Positions 1-7,494 of a stretch of DNA of 64,000 bases are shown here, piece after piece; position 1 is the stretch's first letter; each line of letters begins with the position of its first letter. This DNA comes from Hoeflea ulvae (GTDB lineage: Bacteria; Pseudomonadota; Alphaproteobacteria; Rhizobiales; Rhizobiaceae). The stretch lies in NCBI RefSeq assembly GCF_026619435.1, contig NZ_JAOVZQ010000001.1, positions 4,161,501 to 4,225,500 of the forward strand. Direction: 5' to 3'. The translations under genes were made by a program, and so were the position numbers. Below the pieces are notes generated by a model, which worked only from the letters and a program-made list of their open reading frames with translations, did no database searches and was not told the origin of the DNA.

Positions 1-442
1 CCAGTCCGCGCATCACACCTTCGGGTGTTTCGCCGGGCTTGATCACCCGGGCCGACAGGCCCAGCGCCCAGGCTGAGGCTGCGACAAACCAGGTGTCGCC
101 GTGGGATTCATGCTCGCTCCAGCCGCCCTCCTTGAGCTTGTCCTCGATCAGACGGTCCTGGGTCAGCGCATCGGGCACCCGGAGCAGCGCTTCGGCCAGA
201 ACCATCAGGGCCAGGCCCTCGCGCGTTGAAAGACCGTATTCGCGCAGGAAATCCTCGACACCGCCCATCTGGCCGGAGTCTGAACGGATCGCCTGGATCA
301 GTTTGGTGGCGCGGGCATCAATGGCCCGGTCCTGCGCACCGCTGAAGGAAAGGGTCTGGCTGAACTGGTGGATCAGCCGGTCATCATCAGCCGCATGCGG
401 CGCGTGAAAGGCAGGCAGGTTTGACGTGTGTGTGGCGGCCAT
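1..442 (-). CDS. putA: Bifunctional proline dehydrogenase/P5C dehydrogenase PutA, N-terminal part (cut by window start)
   Basis: The minus strand reads from an ATG at 442 to the window edge without a stop, giving 147 codons of the N-terminus. The visible protein begins MAATHTSNLPAFHAPHAADD and contains the segment LIQAIRSDSGQMGGVEDFLR followed by a helical stretch ending near GVMRGL, which I recognise as the N-terminal alpha domain of PutA. PutA is a cytoplasmic, membrane-associated enzyme that oxidises proline to glutamate with FAD and NAD. The catalytic domains lie outside the window. The gene is divergent from an Lrp/AsnC regulator 112 bases away, the usual putA-putR arrangement in alphaproteobacteria, which supports the call. 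The assignment rests on memory of the family, as only about an eighth of the protein is visible. Confidence 0.85.
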   Translation of the reverse strand, partial: MAATHTSNLPAFHAPHAADDDRLIHQFSQTLSFSGAQDRAIDARATKLIQAIRSDSGQMGGVEDFLREYGLSTREGLALMVLAEALLRVPDALTQDRLIEDKLKEGGWSEHESHGDTWFVAASAWALGLSARVIKPGETPEGVMRGL

Positions 443-554
443 GACAATCTCCCGTGAATGATTCAACATACATATTGATTGCTGGATAATCTCTCCGTAT
501 TCTCAACACCAGACCGTATCTTTCACTAGATTTTTGCCATTCCTTGGAGAATTC
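443..554. promoter_or_regulatory. putA-putR divergent promoter region
   Basis: This 112-base stretch separates the divergent start codons of putA and putR and is clearly more AT-rich than its surroundings. It must hold both promoters and, by analogy with other alphaproteobacterial putR genes, sites for PutR, which activates putA with proline and represses itself. I do not see a clean palindrome that I would name as the operator. A GGAGA at 546-550 is the ribosome-binding site of putR. Confidence 0.5.
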
Positions 555-1016
555 ATGAGGGAAATTGACCGCATAGATCGGAAGATCCTTCGCGCCATGC
601 AGGATGACGGGCGGCTGACCAATCTGGAGCTGGCCGACAAGGTCAGCCTGTCGCCGACCGCCACTGCCGAACGGCTCAAGCGGCTCAGCCGCGATGGCTT
701 CATCAAGGGCTATGCCGCGCGGCTGTCCCCACAAAAACTCGACCGCGGCATGCTCGTCTTCGTCGAGGTCAAGCTCGACCGCACCACGCCGGATGTGTTC
801 GACGCCTTCGCCCAGGCCGTTCGCACATCCGACGATGTCATGGAGTGCCACATGGTGGCGGGCGGTTTTGACTATCTGGTCAAGGCACGCGTCAAGGGCA
901 TGGAAGCATACCGGACATTTCTCTCCGATGTAATTCTGTCCCTGCCAGGTGTCCGCGAAACACACACCTATCCGGTCATGGAAGAAGTCAAGAACACTGA
1001 TAAAATTCCGGTCTGA
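555..1016 (+). CDS. putR: Lrp/AsnC-family transcriptional regulator PutR
   Basis: 153-residue protein with the Lrp/AsnC layout: an N-terminal winged helix-turn-helix (IDRIDRKILRAMQDDGRL, then LELADKVSLSPTATAERLKRL) and a C-terminal RAM/AsnC ligand-binding domain (VFVEVKLDRTT, CHMVAGGFDYLVKARVKGM). The ATG at 555 is chosen because GGAGA lies four to eight bases upstream; an in-frame TTG at 534 has no such site. Position divergent from putA points to PutR, the proline-responsive activator of putA. It should bind the intergenic region as an oligomer. Family assignment is certain, the specific PutR identity is from context. Confidence 0.85.
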   Translation: MREIDRIDRKILRAMQDDGRLTNLELADKVSLSPTATAERLKRLSRDGFIKGYAARLSPQKLDRGMLVFVEVKLDRTTPDVFDAFAQAVRTSDDVMECHMVAGGFDYLVKARVKGMEAYRTFLSDVILSLPGVRETHTYPVMEEVKNTDKIPV

Positions 1017-1139
1017 AGCCTACCCCCGGGCGCTGTTGCGGATTCAATACTACAAATTAAACGGGTATCGAACAATCTCAGTGGTGGTAACGCCGAATGA
1101 ATGATCGTAATATCTTCTCAGGCAACGTGGAGATGTGTG

Positions 1140-1874
1140 TTGAATGACGGCTTGCTATCGATGAAGGGGCATGATGCGCTTTTCCGCAGTCTGAGTACGG
1201 TCAAGACCGAAATCGAACTTGCAGGATTTTTGCGTACGCTGGCAGCCAGATTCAACTACAGGGGCTTTTTGATTCTCGACATTCCGTCCGCGGTCGAGGA
1301 TCAGCTGATACCTAGGATCGTGCTGTCGGACCTTCCGGCCGGCTTCATGGAAACCTATGATTCCATCGGCCTTTTGAAGAATTCCCCGACATTTGCCACT
1401 CTACGCCGGTCAACCGCACCGGTGAACTGGTGCGCGGAAACCGCAGGCGTCGACAGGCCCTTGAACGAGGTCGACATCGCACTGCAGCTTTTCGTCCGCC
1501 ACAAGATGAATGTCGGCGTCTATTTCCCGGTGCATGGCGCCACCGGAGACCGCGCCGCCATCGGTTTTCTCGGCGACCGCTCCGAATTGAACCATCTGGA
1601 AATGGGCGAACTGGGCATCTTCGTCATGCACGCCTATGACGTGTTCTCCAATCTCAAGAGCAAGACACTCAGCGTCAACAATGTGCTCACGGCACGCGAG
1701 GTCGAAGTGCTGCATTGGGCCGCCCACGGCAAGACCTCGGCCGAGATCGCGGCGATCATCTCGCTGTCCGATCACACCGTCAACGCCTATATGAACTCCG
1801 CCATGCGCAAGCTCGATTGCGTCAACCGAACGCAACTCGTCGCCAAGGCGCTGCGCCTGCGCCTCATCAGCTAG
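1140..1874 (+). CDS. LuxR-family regulator with autoinducer-binding-like N-terminal domain
   Basis: About 244 residues. The C-terminal 65 residues are a GerE/LuxR helix-turn-helix (LTAREVEVLHWAAHGKTSAE, then HTVNAYMNSAMRKLDCVNRT). The preceding 170 residues have the length and pattern of the autoinducer-binding domain (LAARFNYRGFLILDIP, MNVGVYFPVHGATGDRAAIG). No luxI-type synthase is nearby, so this is a solo receptor or a non-AHL relative such as VisR-type regulators. The start is uncertain: TTG 1140 has GGAG at 1129-1132, ATG 1161 lacks a site, and the frame stays open back to ATG 1101. The next gene on the same strand is a PAS protein 39 bases downstream, and the two may be cotranscribed. 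Ligand and targets are unknown. Confidence 0.75.
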   Translation: MNDGLLSMKGHDALFRSLSTVKTEIELAGFLRTLAARFNYRGFLILDIPSAVEDQLIPRIVLSDLPAGFMETYDSIGLLKNSPTFATLRRSTAPVNWCAETAGVDRPLNEVDIALQLFVRHKMNVGVYFPVHGATGDRAAIGFLGDRSELNHLEMGELGIFVMHAYDVFSNLKSKTLSVNNVLTAREVEVLHWAAHGKTSAEIAAIISLSDHTVNAYMNSAMRKLDCVNRTQLVAKALRLRLIS

Positions 1875-1913
1875 AGATGCCTTGTCTTCGGCATCCCCAT
1901 CGGGAAGAAAATT

Positions 1914-2375
1914 GTGATCAGATACGAATTCACAGACGCTGAGCATCCCACGCAGGATATGGATCACATCCGGCTCAGTGACCGGGAAATCGTCGGCCTG
2001 ATATCGTGCCAGCACACGATCGGATACTGGCGCGCGGACCTGGAGACAGGCCATGTGTTCTGGTCAGACGACATCTACACGATTTTCGGCATGCCCTTTT
2101 CCAAGGGGCCGATCGACCTGCCCCAGGCCAATGCGGTGGTCCATCCCGACGACCTGCCCTACATGCTGGAACTGTTCGAACGCCTGGCGGTGGAAAAAAC
2201 CGGCTTTCACTATCTCCTGCGGATCAAGAACGACCAGGGCGGTTACAAATTCATCCGCACGGTCGGCCGTTTCCGCATCGCCGATGATGGCCGCGAAGAG
2301 CTGTACGGCCTTGTCGAGGAAATCTTCGACCACATCCGGACGATCGGTATCATGACCAGGCCGGCCGCGAATTAG
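1914..2375 (+). CDS. Single PAS-domain protein
   Basis: 153 residues, starting at a GTG with GGAAG about six bases upstream; an ATG at 1959 is an alternative. One PAS fold fills most of the protein: IGYWRADLETGHVFWSDDIY, a VVHPDDLPYMLELFERL helix, and the strand pair FHYLLRIKNDQGGYKFIRTV with GRFRIADDGREELYGLVEEI. This is the PAS_3 type usually found in front of histidine kinases or diguanylate cyclases, but no output domain follows. It is likely a cytoplasmic sensor or partner protein, possibly acting with the LuxR-type regulator just upstream. Function is unknown. Confidence 0.7.
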   Translation: MIRYEFTDAEHPTQDMDHIRLSDREIVGLISCQHTIGYWRADLETGHVFWSDDIYTIFGMPFSKGPIDLPQANAVVHPDDLPYMLELFERLAVEKTGFHYLLRIKNDQGGYKFIRTVGRFRIADDGREELYGLVEEIFDHIRTIGIMTRPAAN

Positions 2376-2431
2376 GCCGCCCGCCCCGGCGATGAAGCGC
2401 CCGGGACAGGACTGCAGCCCGGCCCGGCCGG

Positions 2432-3526
2432 TCAGCGGTCCAGGATGCCGCGGATCTCGACCAGGTTCGACCGGAACCGGAGCACGTAAAAGCCCATGGT
2501 CGCCAGATGCGTCGGCATGATCCAGCCACTTTCATTGCCGTTGGATATGATGAAGGGCTGGATCTTCAGCGCCGCGGACAATTGCTCGTCCATGTCATCC
2601 CAGAGCTGGCCCAGATTGCGCTGTGCAACCACGTCGCGGAAATCCTCGCGGGTGGCTTTCAGGATCCCGTAATAGCCATAGAGCTGGCCATAGGAAAACC
2701 AGAACCGGTCATCGGCGCGGGTGTCGAACCAGCCGCCATTGTAGTTCTCCGACCGGTCGCGAAGGATGGCCGATGTCGAGCCGACATCAGAGGCGATGCG
2801 ATCGAGAAACTGCACGAGGTTGTCGGTGCGCGCGTCATAGATCGCACTGCAATTTTCCAGCCGGGTGTTGAAGGCGGCCAGATCGGCAATCGCCGAACGG
2901 TAAAATGACGGCGTCGGTGTCTTGGGCAGGAACGGCCAGCTCAGATACCAGGTATATTCGTCAAACTGCATGGCGCCGCGCGCATCCTGCAGATCGCCAT
3001 CAACCTGGCTGGTGCCGCGCACGCGCCCGAGCGTGTCGACAAACTCGACCGTGGTGCGGCGGATCGCCTGGTTCACGCCGCGCTGAAACGCGGCCTTGTT
3101 GTCGAAGAAGGGCGTGTGGTCCCAGTCGACGCCGAACAGGCCGGCCTTGTAGAGAATCATCGACGAGATCCAGGCATTCTCGTTGACGTTGAAATCGATC
3201 AGGTCCGATGTTACCGAAACCATCGCCGATGGCGCGCAGGTTCCGTCAGCCTGCTGGGCGCCCGGCGTGACCGCCATGATCTCGCGCTTGGCGGGATAGT
3301 CGGGATCGAATCCCGACCAGACCTGGGTCTGCCAGAAAAAATAGCCGTAGAGCCCGACAAAGACGACAAGGATGCCGCCGACAATGGCCTTGAGCAGGAA
3401 ACCCCGCCGCCGGTACCAGCCGGCCAGGGCGACGAAGGGCCACAGCAGGAACGAGATCACGACGCCGATACCGCGGCCGAGAGCATTGAAAATCCGTTCG
3501 AAGAATTCAATCACCGGATCAAACAT
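2432..3526 (-). CDS. DUF2333-family inner-membrane protein
   Basis: 364 residues from an ATG that overlaps the stop of the upstream gene by eight bases (ATGTTTGA), with AAGGA upstream. There is an amphipathic N-terminus, a hydrophobic stretch near residues 20-36 (VVISFLLWPFVALAGW), a clear transmembrane helix near 44-64 (AIVGGILVVFVGLYGYFFW), then about 290 soluble residues with conserved-looking segments YTWYLSWPFLPKTPTPSFYR and QLYGYYGILKATREDF. The layout matches DUF2333, an uncharacterised proteobacterial family. It is the last gene of the minus-strand run that starts at 9758 and is translationally coupled to its neighbour. A role with the coiled-coil protein and AAA+ ATPase of the same run is likely but undefined. 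Confidence 0.75.
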   Translation of the reverse strand: MFDPVIEFFERIFNALGRGIGVVISFLLWPFVALAGWYRRRGFLLKAIVGGILVVFVGLYGYFFWQTQVWSGFDPDYPAKREIMAVTPGAQQADGTCAPSAMVSVTSDLIDFNVNENAWISSMILYKAGLFGVDWDHTPFFDNKAAFQRGVNQAIRRTTVEFVDTLGRVRGTSQVDGDLQDARGAMQFDEYTWYLSWPFLPKTPTPSFYRSAIADLAAFNTRLENCSAIYDARTDNLVQFLDRIASDVGSTSAILRDRSENYNGGWFDTRADDRFWFSYGQLYGYYGILKATREDFRDVVAQRNLGQLWDDMDEQLSAALKIQPFIISNGNESGWIMPTHLATMGFYVLRFRSNLVEIRGILDR

Positions 3527-4820
3527 CGTCTTGGTATCCTTCCAGTCCGTACAGCCGTGCCCTGAGCGCCGCCTTGTCATTCAGATAGGTCTTTCCGAGC
3601 ACATCCACAACATGAGCGCGGTAGCTTTCGGAATATCCGTCATAGGCCTGGTAAAAGCCCTGCTTGTCAAAAACGAAGCGGCTGACGAAATCAAACGGCG
3701 CCATCTGCGCCAGCAGCCGGTTGGTCAGCCACTGATCGGAATGGTCGGGAACCGCGCGGCACAGCATCAGCCGGCGGTCGGCGCGAATCTCCGCCATCTT
3801 CACCTGTCCGGTGGAGGCCACCTCGCGCATGGCCTCCTGCAGGAACGGGTAGATCCCCTGCTCCGAGATCAGCGCGGCATTGTGGTGCATCCAGGTCTGC
3901 AGCCAGACCCTGTCGGTTCCGGCAAGATCAACGGTGGGATCGGTTCGGCGGATCAGGTCGCCTACCGCCATTTCGGCGCGATGGGCAAAGAACCCCGACG
4001 GCTCGACCCATGAGGCCCGCGGCAATTGCAGCCGTCCGGTCTTGGACAGGTAATCGAAGATCCGGGCATGGTCGGTGTTCTCGATATAGCTGACCTCCCG
4101 GGGACGCGAGCGCTTGAAGCCGGGCGCATGGCTGTCGCAGATCACCGTGGTGGTGCGGTCGTCGCGGAAGATGAACACGCCGCCAAAATGATTGGCCCAG
4201 TAGGATGTGTGCGGAAACACCAGCTTGTCGGGCACCAGCGCGTTCTGTCTTATATCACCGGTTTCGCGCGCCAGCTCGACCATCCGGTTGAGCATGGCGT
4301 CGTCGCGCCATCCGGTCTTCGAGGTTTTCAGCCGGTCGACCAGCTCGCGCAGTTCGGTGGCCTTGCCCAGCATGTTCTCCGCCGACATCACCCGGAAGCT
4401 GACTTCCTCGATTTTCAGCAGATCCTCGACACCGGTGACCACGGCCACCGGGTCCTCGATTTCGCCAAACAGGGCGTCCTTGATGGTGACCGCATGCACG
4501 GCGCGGCGGTTGCCGTCGAAGAACTGATGCATCAGGCCGGCGGTGTTGGAAAACTGGGTGTGAACCACCGGCAGGTTTTCCTGCTCCGGCGTCAGGATCA
4601 CGAAGCGGCGGTTGACGCCATTGGGATCGAGATAGTCGTTGTCGCCAAGCTCTTCGGCAATCTCGGGCGAAAAACCGGTCATGTCGATGCGGAAGCTTTC
4701 GAGCCTGGTCTGTTTCAGCCCGAACGCCGTGAGCGCCTTGTTATAGCGCGCAACCAGATGCGGCCCGTCGATCGGCAGCAGACGGCCGTAGATCAGTTCA
4801 TTGTCGACCAGCCGCTTCAT
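3519..4820 (-). CDS. Conserved hypothetical protein (DUF6638-like)
   Basis: 433 residues, no signal peptide or membrane segment. The N-terminus reads MKRLVDNELIYGRLLPIDGP; other distinctive blocks are FVILTPEQENLPVVHTQFSN, YWANHFGGVFIFRDDRTTTV and WLQTWMHHNAALISEQGIYP. I believe this corresponds to DUF6638, known mainly from Hyphomicrobiales, but that name is from memory. No catalytic motif is evident. Its ATG overlaps the TGA of the VapC-type toxin upstream (ATGA), and its own stop overlaps the DUF2333 gene, so all three are translationally coupled. Without the toxin-antitoxin pair it would follow the AAA+ ATPase directly. Confidence 0.65.
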   Translation of the reverse strand: MKRLVDNELIYGRLLPIDGPHLVARYNKALTAFGLKQTRLESFRIDMTGFSPEIAEELGDNDYLDPNGVNRRFVILTPEQENLPVVHTQFSNTAGLMHQFFDGNRRAVHAVTIKDALFGEIEDPVAVVTGVEDLLKIEEVSFRVMSAENMLGKATELRELVDRLKTSKTGWRDDAMLNRMVELARETGDIRQNALVPDKLVFPHTSYWANHFGGVFIFRDDRTTTVICDSHAPGFKRSRPREVSYIENTDHARIFDYLSKTGRLQLPRASWVEPSGFFAHRAEMAVGDLIRRTDPTVDLAGTDRVWLQTWMHHNAALISEQGIYPFLQEAMREVASTGQVKMAEIRADRRLMLCRAVPDHSDQWLTNRLLAQMAPFDFVSRFVFDKQGFYQAYDGYSESYRAHVVDVLGKTYLNDKAALRARLYGLEGYQDDV

Positions 4821-5239
4821 GAGGAGCGCTTGCCGATGAGTGAAATGTCCAACGCGTCTGCCGCGCGGATCATGGCATTGTCGAGTGTCGCCAAGGGAAT
4901 ACGCCGCCTCCGGGCAAGTTCAAGATAAGCTGCATCATAGGCGCTGAGCTGGTAATCGTCACAAATAACCTGGGCCTCGTTCCACAGCGCCGCCGCACTT
5001 TCCTGATCGGTCTTGATCGGCAGGTCCGAGATCCGCATCAACGCACCATGCCTGTATTCCGGCGTGAGCCGTTTTCGCCGAACCGCCACGGCGAAGCCAT
5101 TTGCGATCTCGGCATGCCAATGGGCTGGAACCCAGGCCGTCTGGTCGATCAACATCTCGGCGACTTGCTCCACCGTATCAGACACCTCATCGGGAAACTG
5201 CCAGGCAAAAATCACCGACGCATCGACCACGAAGCTCAA
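4817..5239 (-). CDS. vapC: VapC-type PIN-domain ribonuclease toxin
   Basis: 140-residue PIN-domain protein. The acidic active-site residues can be placed at D6 (VVDASVIFAW), E44 (HWHAEIANGF), D102 (SAYDAAYLELA) and D120 (LATLDNAM), the quartet that binds Mg2+ in VapC toxins, which cut tRNA or rRNA. It overlaps the antitoxin gene by four bases, so the pair is translated together. It also overlaps the start of the DUF6638-like gene by four bases (ATGA), which is unusual for a toxin-antitoxin pair and ties a housekeeping-type operon to it. The pair appears inserted in the middle of a longer gene run. Function is by family; the RNA target is unknown. Confidence 0.85.
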   Translation of the reverse strand: MSFVVDASVIFAWQFPDEVSDTVEQVAEMLIDQTAWVPAHWHAEIANGFAVAVRRKRLTPEYRHGALMRISDLPIKTDQESAAALWNEAQVICDDYQLSAYDAAYLELARRRRIPLATLDNAMIRAADALDISLIGKRSS

Positions 5240-5484
5240 AATCGCCGGCCTTCCTCGATCATCTCCTTGATCGATGCGCCATCTAGCGCGTTGCCGACCC
5301 GGTTGGTGCGAATCCAGTCAATTGCCGCGCGCACGCGCGCCTTGCGCTGCTCGTCAGGCTCGGTGGAGACCAGTTTCGCCACCGGCTTGCCATGGCGGGT
5401 GATGGTCACTTCCTCGCCGCGTTCGACGCGTTCGATCAGCGCACTCAGAGTGTTGCGCGCTTCCAGAATCCCGACCTCTTCCAT
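5236..5484 (-). CDS. Phd/YefM-family antitoxin
   Basis: 82 residues with the Phd/YefM pattern: MEEVGILEARNTLSALIERV, then GEEVTITRHGKPVAKLVS, and a charged C-terminus (SIKEMIEEGRRF) that would wrap around the toxin. GGAGA stands a few bases before the ATG at 5484. The protein should neutralise the PIN toxin and repress its own promoter as a complex. The stretch just upstream has a TATATT hexamer and a repeated TGGCTAG, fitting an autoregulated promoter of its own. Confidence 0.85.
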   Translation of the reverse strand: MEEVGILEARNTLSALIERVERGEEVTITRHGKPVAKLVSTEPDEQRKARVRAAIDWIRTNRVGNALDGASIKEMIEEGRRF

Positions 5485-5525
5485 GACGATCTCCGATTAT
5501 GGCTAGTGTGGCTAGAATATAGGTG
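5485..5525 (-). promoter_or_regulatory. Probable promoter and operator of the toxin-antitoxin pair
   Basis: The short gap between the AAA+ ATPase and the antitoxin holds two direct copies of TGGCTAG on the plus strand (5500-5506 and 5509-5515, period nine bases) next to AATATA at 5516-5521, which reads TATATT on the minus strand and could be a -10 element. Such repeats beside a -10 are typical of Phd/YefM autoregulation. This would also give the downstream DUF genes a second promoter. No clear -35 was identified. Confidence 0.4.
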
Positions 5526-5569
5526 CGCCGTGACCGAATTGCAATTGCGGTGCCGGCGGCGCGACATGG

Positions 5570-6721
5570 TCAGATCGTCCCCCAGGCCCCCTTCGCCTTC
5601 ATAGTCTCGATTTCGCGCAGCGCGCGTTCGCGCTGACGTTCGCGCCTTATGATGTCGTTCACGGCCGTGGCGTCCGAGCGGTCGGTGTAGCGGAATTCGG
5701 AATCGGCGTAGCGGTTGATTTCCTGCAGCACCATCTCGATGGTGAAGGGCTTACGCAGCTCCGAGATCATCGCGACCTTGTCGTCGTATGCCTTGTGCAT
5801 GAAAGCCTCGGGCGTCTCGAACCACGCGTCGGGCAGATCGATATCCATCGCCCGCATCTTGATTGCATCGGTGATGTTCTTGATCGCGCGGCCGGTAAAG
5901 CGCGGCTCGGCCAGCTTGATCTGGTGCAGATAGGCGCCGATGTCGGCAATGGTCTTGACCTTGCCGTTGTCTTTCTCAAACCGCTCCCAGACCGAGAGCA
6001 ATCCCTCCTCCTGCGGCTCATCATGCCCGTCATAGGAGCGCGCCACCGCCTGTTTGATTTCCTGGCTGGCAAACAGATCATGCGAGCCGAGCGGGATCGA
6101 ATGGTTCTTGCCGGCCAGCAGCGCGAAAATGTCGATGTAATCGTCAAGCGATTGCGGCCCGTCGACCAGCCAGCGTGCCCCGGCGCGTTGTCTGAGCGCA
6201 TCGTCGACATTTTCCGGATAGTTCGAAAACATGCCGAAGCTGCAATTGCCGCGCACCACCGTGGAGGCGCCGGCGAAAGCCTCCATCAGCACGGCGGTGA
6301 CTTCCTGCTGGCCCGCCGAGGCGCGGTCGTCGGAGCGCTTGGCCGCGACCTGGTCGATGTCATCGATGGTGCCGAAACCGATGGCCCGCGGGTTGAGCAC
6401 ATTGTCGACAAAGGCCTTGCAGTTTTGCCCCGACTTGCCCTGGTAGGACGAGATCTGGTCGACACCGAAATTCTCGTAGTGGAAGGGATAGCCCGCGACC
6501 TGGCAGTAATCATTGATCATGCCGGCCAGCATCTGGATCAGGATGGTCTTGCCGGTGCCCGGCGCGCCATCGCCGATGAAGGTGAACAGGAAGCCGCCGA
6601 GCTCGACAAAGGGATTGAGCTGCCGGTCGAAGTCATAGGCGACGATCATCCGTGCCAGCCGCATTGCCTGATGCTTGGCCAGATGATTGCCGATGATCTC
6701 GCCCGGCTTCTTGAAGCTCAT
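5570..6721 (-). CDS. AAA+ ATPase module, C-terminal part of a frameshifted gene
   Basis: The reading frame is open from 6826, but meaningful protein starts at about 6741 (QRRKPLVMSFKKPGEIIGN). The first ATG is at 6721 and has no ribosome-binding site. It carries a Walker A (GDGAPGTGKT), a Walker-B-like IGFGTIDDIDQ, and a sensor/arginine segment (GMFSNYPENVDDALRQRAG). Reading the upstream frame into this one after removal of one base in a GGG run at 6743-6745 gives FDVAHW-QRRKPLVMS, a smooth junction, and a 639-residue protein with Walker A near residues 305-314. So I regard it as the ATPase half of one gene broken by a one-base frameshift. The ATPase probably remodels a partner encoded in the same run. 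Its substrate is unknown. Confidence 0.75.
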   Translation of the reverse strand: MSFKKPGEIIGNHLAKHQAMRLARMIVAYDFDRQLNPFVELGGFLFTFIGDGAPGTGKTILIQMLAGMINDYCQVAGYPFHYENFGVDQISSYQGKSGQNCKAFVDNVLNPRAIGFGTIDDIDQVAAKRSDDRASAGQQEVTAVLMEAFAGASTVVRGNCSFGMFSNYPENVDDALRQRAGARWLVDGPQSLDDYIDIFALLAGKNHSIPLGSHDLFASQEIKQAVARSYDGHDEPQEEGLLSVWERFEKDNGKVKTIADIGAYLHQIKLAEPRFTGRAIKNITDAIKMRAMDIDLPDAWFETPEAFMHKAYDDKVAMISELRKPFTIEMVLQEINRYADSEFRYTDRSDATAVNDIIRRERQRERALREIETMKAKGAWGTI

Positions 6722-7490
6722 CACCAGCGGCTTGCGCCGTTGCCCAGTGCGCCACGTCGAAGCCGTCGAGAGTGAAGTTGTCGCTCTCCAGCCTGAGATG
6801 CGATTGCGCAAAACCGCCCAGCGCATCGAAGCGGGCGCGGCGGCTGATCAGCCCTTCGATGGCAACCCGCGCCAGAGCGCGGGCCCGGGCGGTCATGGCA
6901 ACCTCGTCGGGTGCTCCGGAAATGGCTTCGTCGAGTGCGGCCACGATCGATTTAAGCGCATCCTGCGGCGTGTCGAACTGATAGTCCGGCTCCTCGGTGT
7001 CGTTGGCCGGTTCGCTCTCGCCATCAACCGTCTGCAGGACATAGGCCGCAAGGGTGAAGGCCGCGACATAGGCCGAGGCCGACAGCAGCCGCTTGAACCG
7101 CTCGGCCTCCTCGCCCTGCAAGGGGGCGCCACGATTGCGCGACTGCAGGCTTTCGAGATCGGTCTGTTCGGCAAACAGCTCCGCCACGGCCAGGGCCACG
7201 GCAATGCCGCGCCGGGTGCGAAACAGCAGTGTGTGCTGCGGGATCGACAGCATCGGATCATCGGGGCGGATCGCCTGGATGGTCTTGCCGAACTCGATCT
7301 CGCGGGTGCGCCGCAACCCGCCGGTCGAGACGGTGGAGACAAAGCGCCGGTTGGTGCCCGCCAGCGGAGTGGAGGATGCGCCATCCTGCCTGCCCAGTAC
7401 GACCACCCGCGTCACCATGCCCTGCGCCACCGATTGATGCCGGGCGATGTCGTCTTCGGAAATGGTTGTCAGCCCCGTTGTCTGGCTCAT
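6633..7490 (-). CDS. N-terminal domain of the frameshifted AAA+ ATPase gene
   Basis: Starts at ATG 7490 (MSQTTGLTTISEDDIARHQS), four bases after the stop of the gene before it, and runs 285 codons. The first 248 codons look like real protein: TRVVVLGRQDGASSTPLAGT, RTREIEFGKTIQAIRPDDPM, and an alpha-helical region with YVAAFTLAAYVL. After VAHW near 6746 the frame turns into low-likelihood sequence ending in DDRRL, while the next frame continues with the AAA+ module. I recognise no known domain in this part; it resembles a regulatory N-domain of about 250 residues. Either a sequencing insertion or a true mutation separates the two halves. Confidence 0.65.
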   Translation of the reverse strand: MSQTTGLTTISEDDIARHQSVAQGMVTRVVVLGRQDGASSTPLAGTNRRFVSTVSTGGLRRTREIEFGKTIQAIRPDDPMLSIPQHTLLFRTRRGIAVALAVAELFAEQTDLESLQSRNRGAPLQGEEAERFKRLLSASAYVAAFTLAAYVLQTVDGESEPANDTEEPDYQFDTPQDALKSIVAALDEAISGAPDEVAMTARARALARVAIEGLISRRARFDALGGFAQSHLRLESDNFTLDGFDVAHWATAQAAGDELQEAGRDHRQSSGQASGNAAGTDDRRL

Positions 7491-7494
7491 GACC

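Noticed and set aside
5570..7490. Two separate overlapping genes rather than one frameshifted ATPase gene
   Set aside because: The downstream half would start at 6721 without a ribosome-binding site, the upstream half loses protein character after the GGG run, and removal of one base gives a continuous, natural-looking chain.
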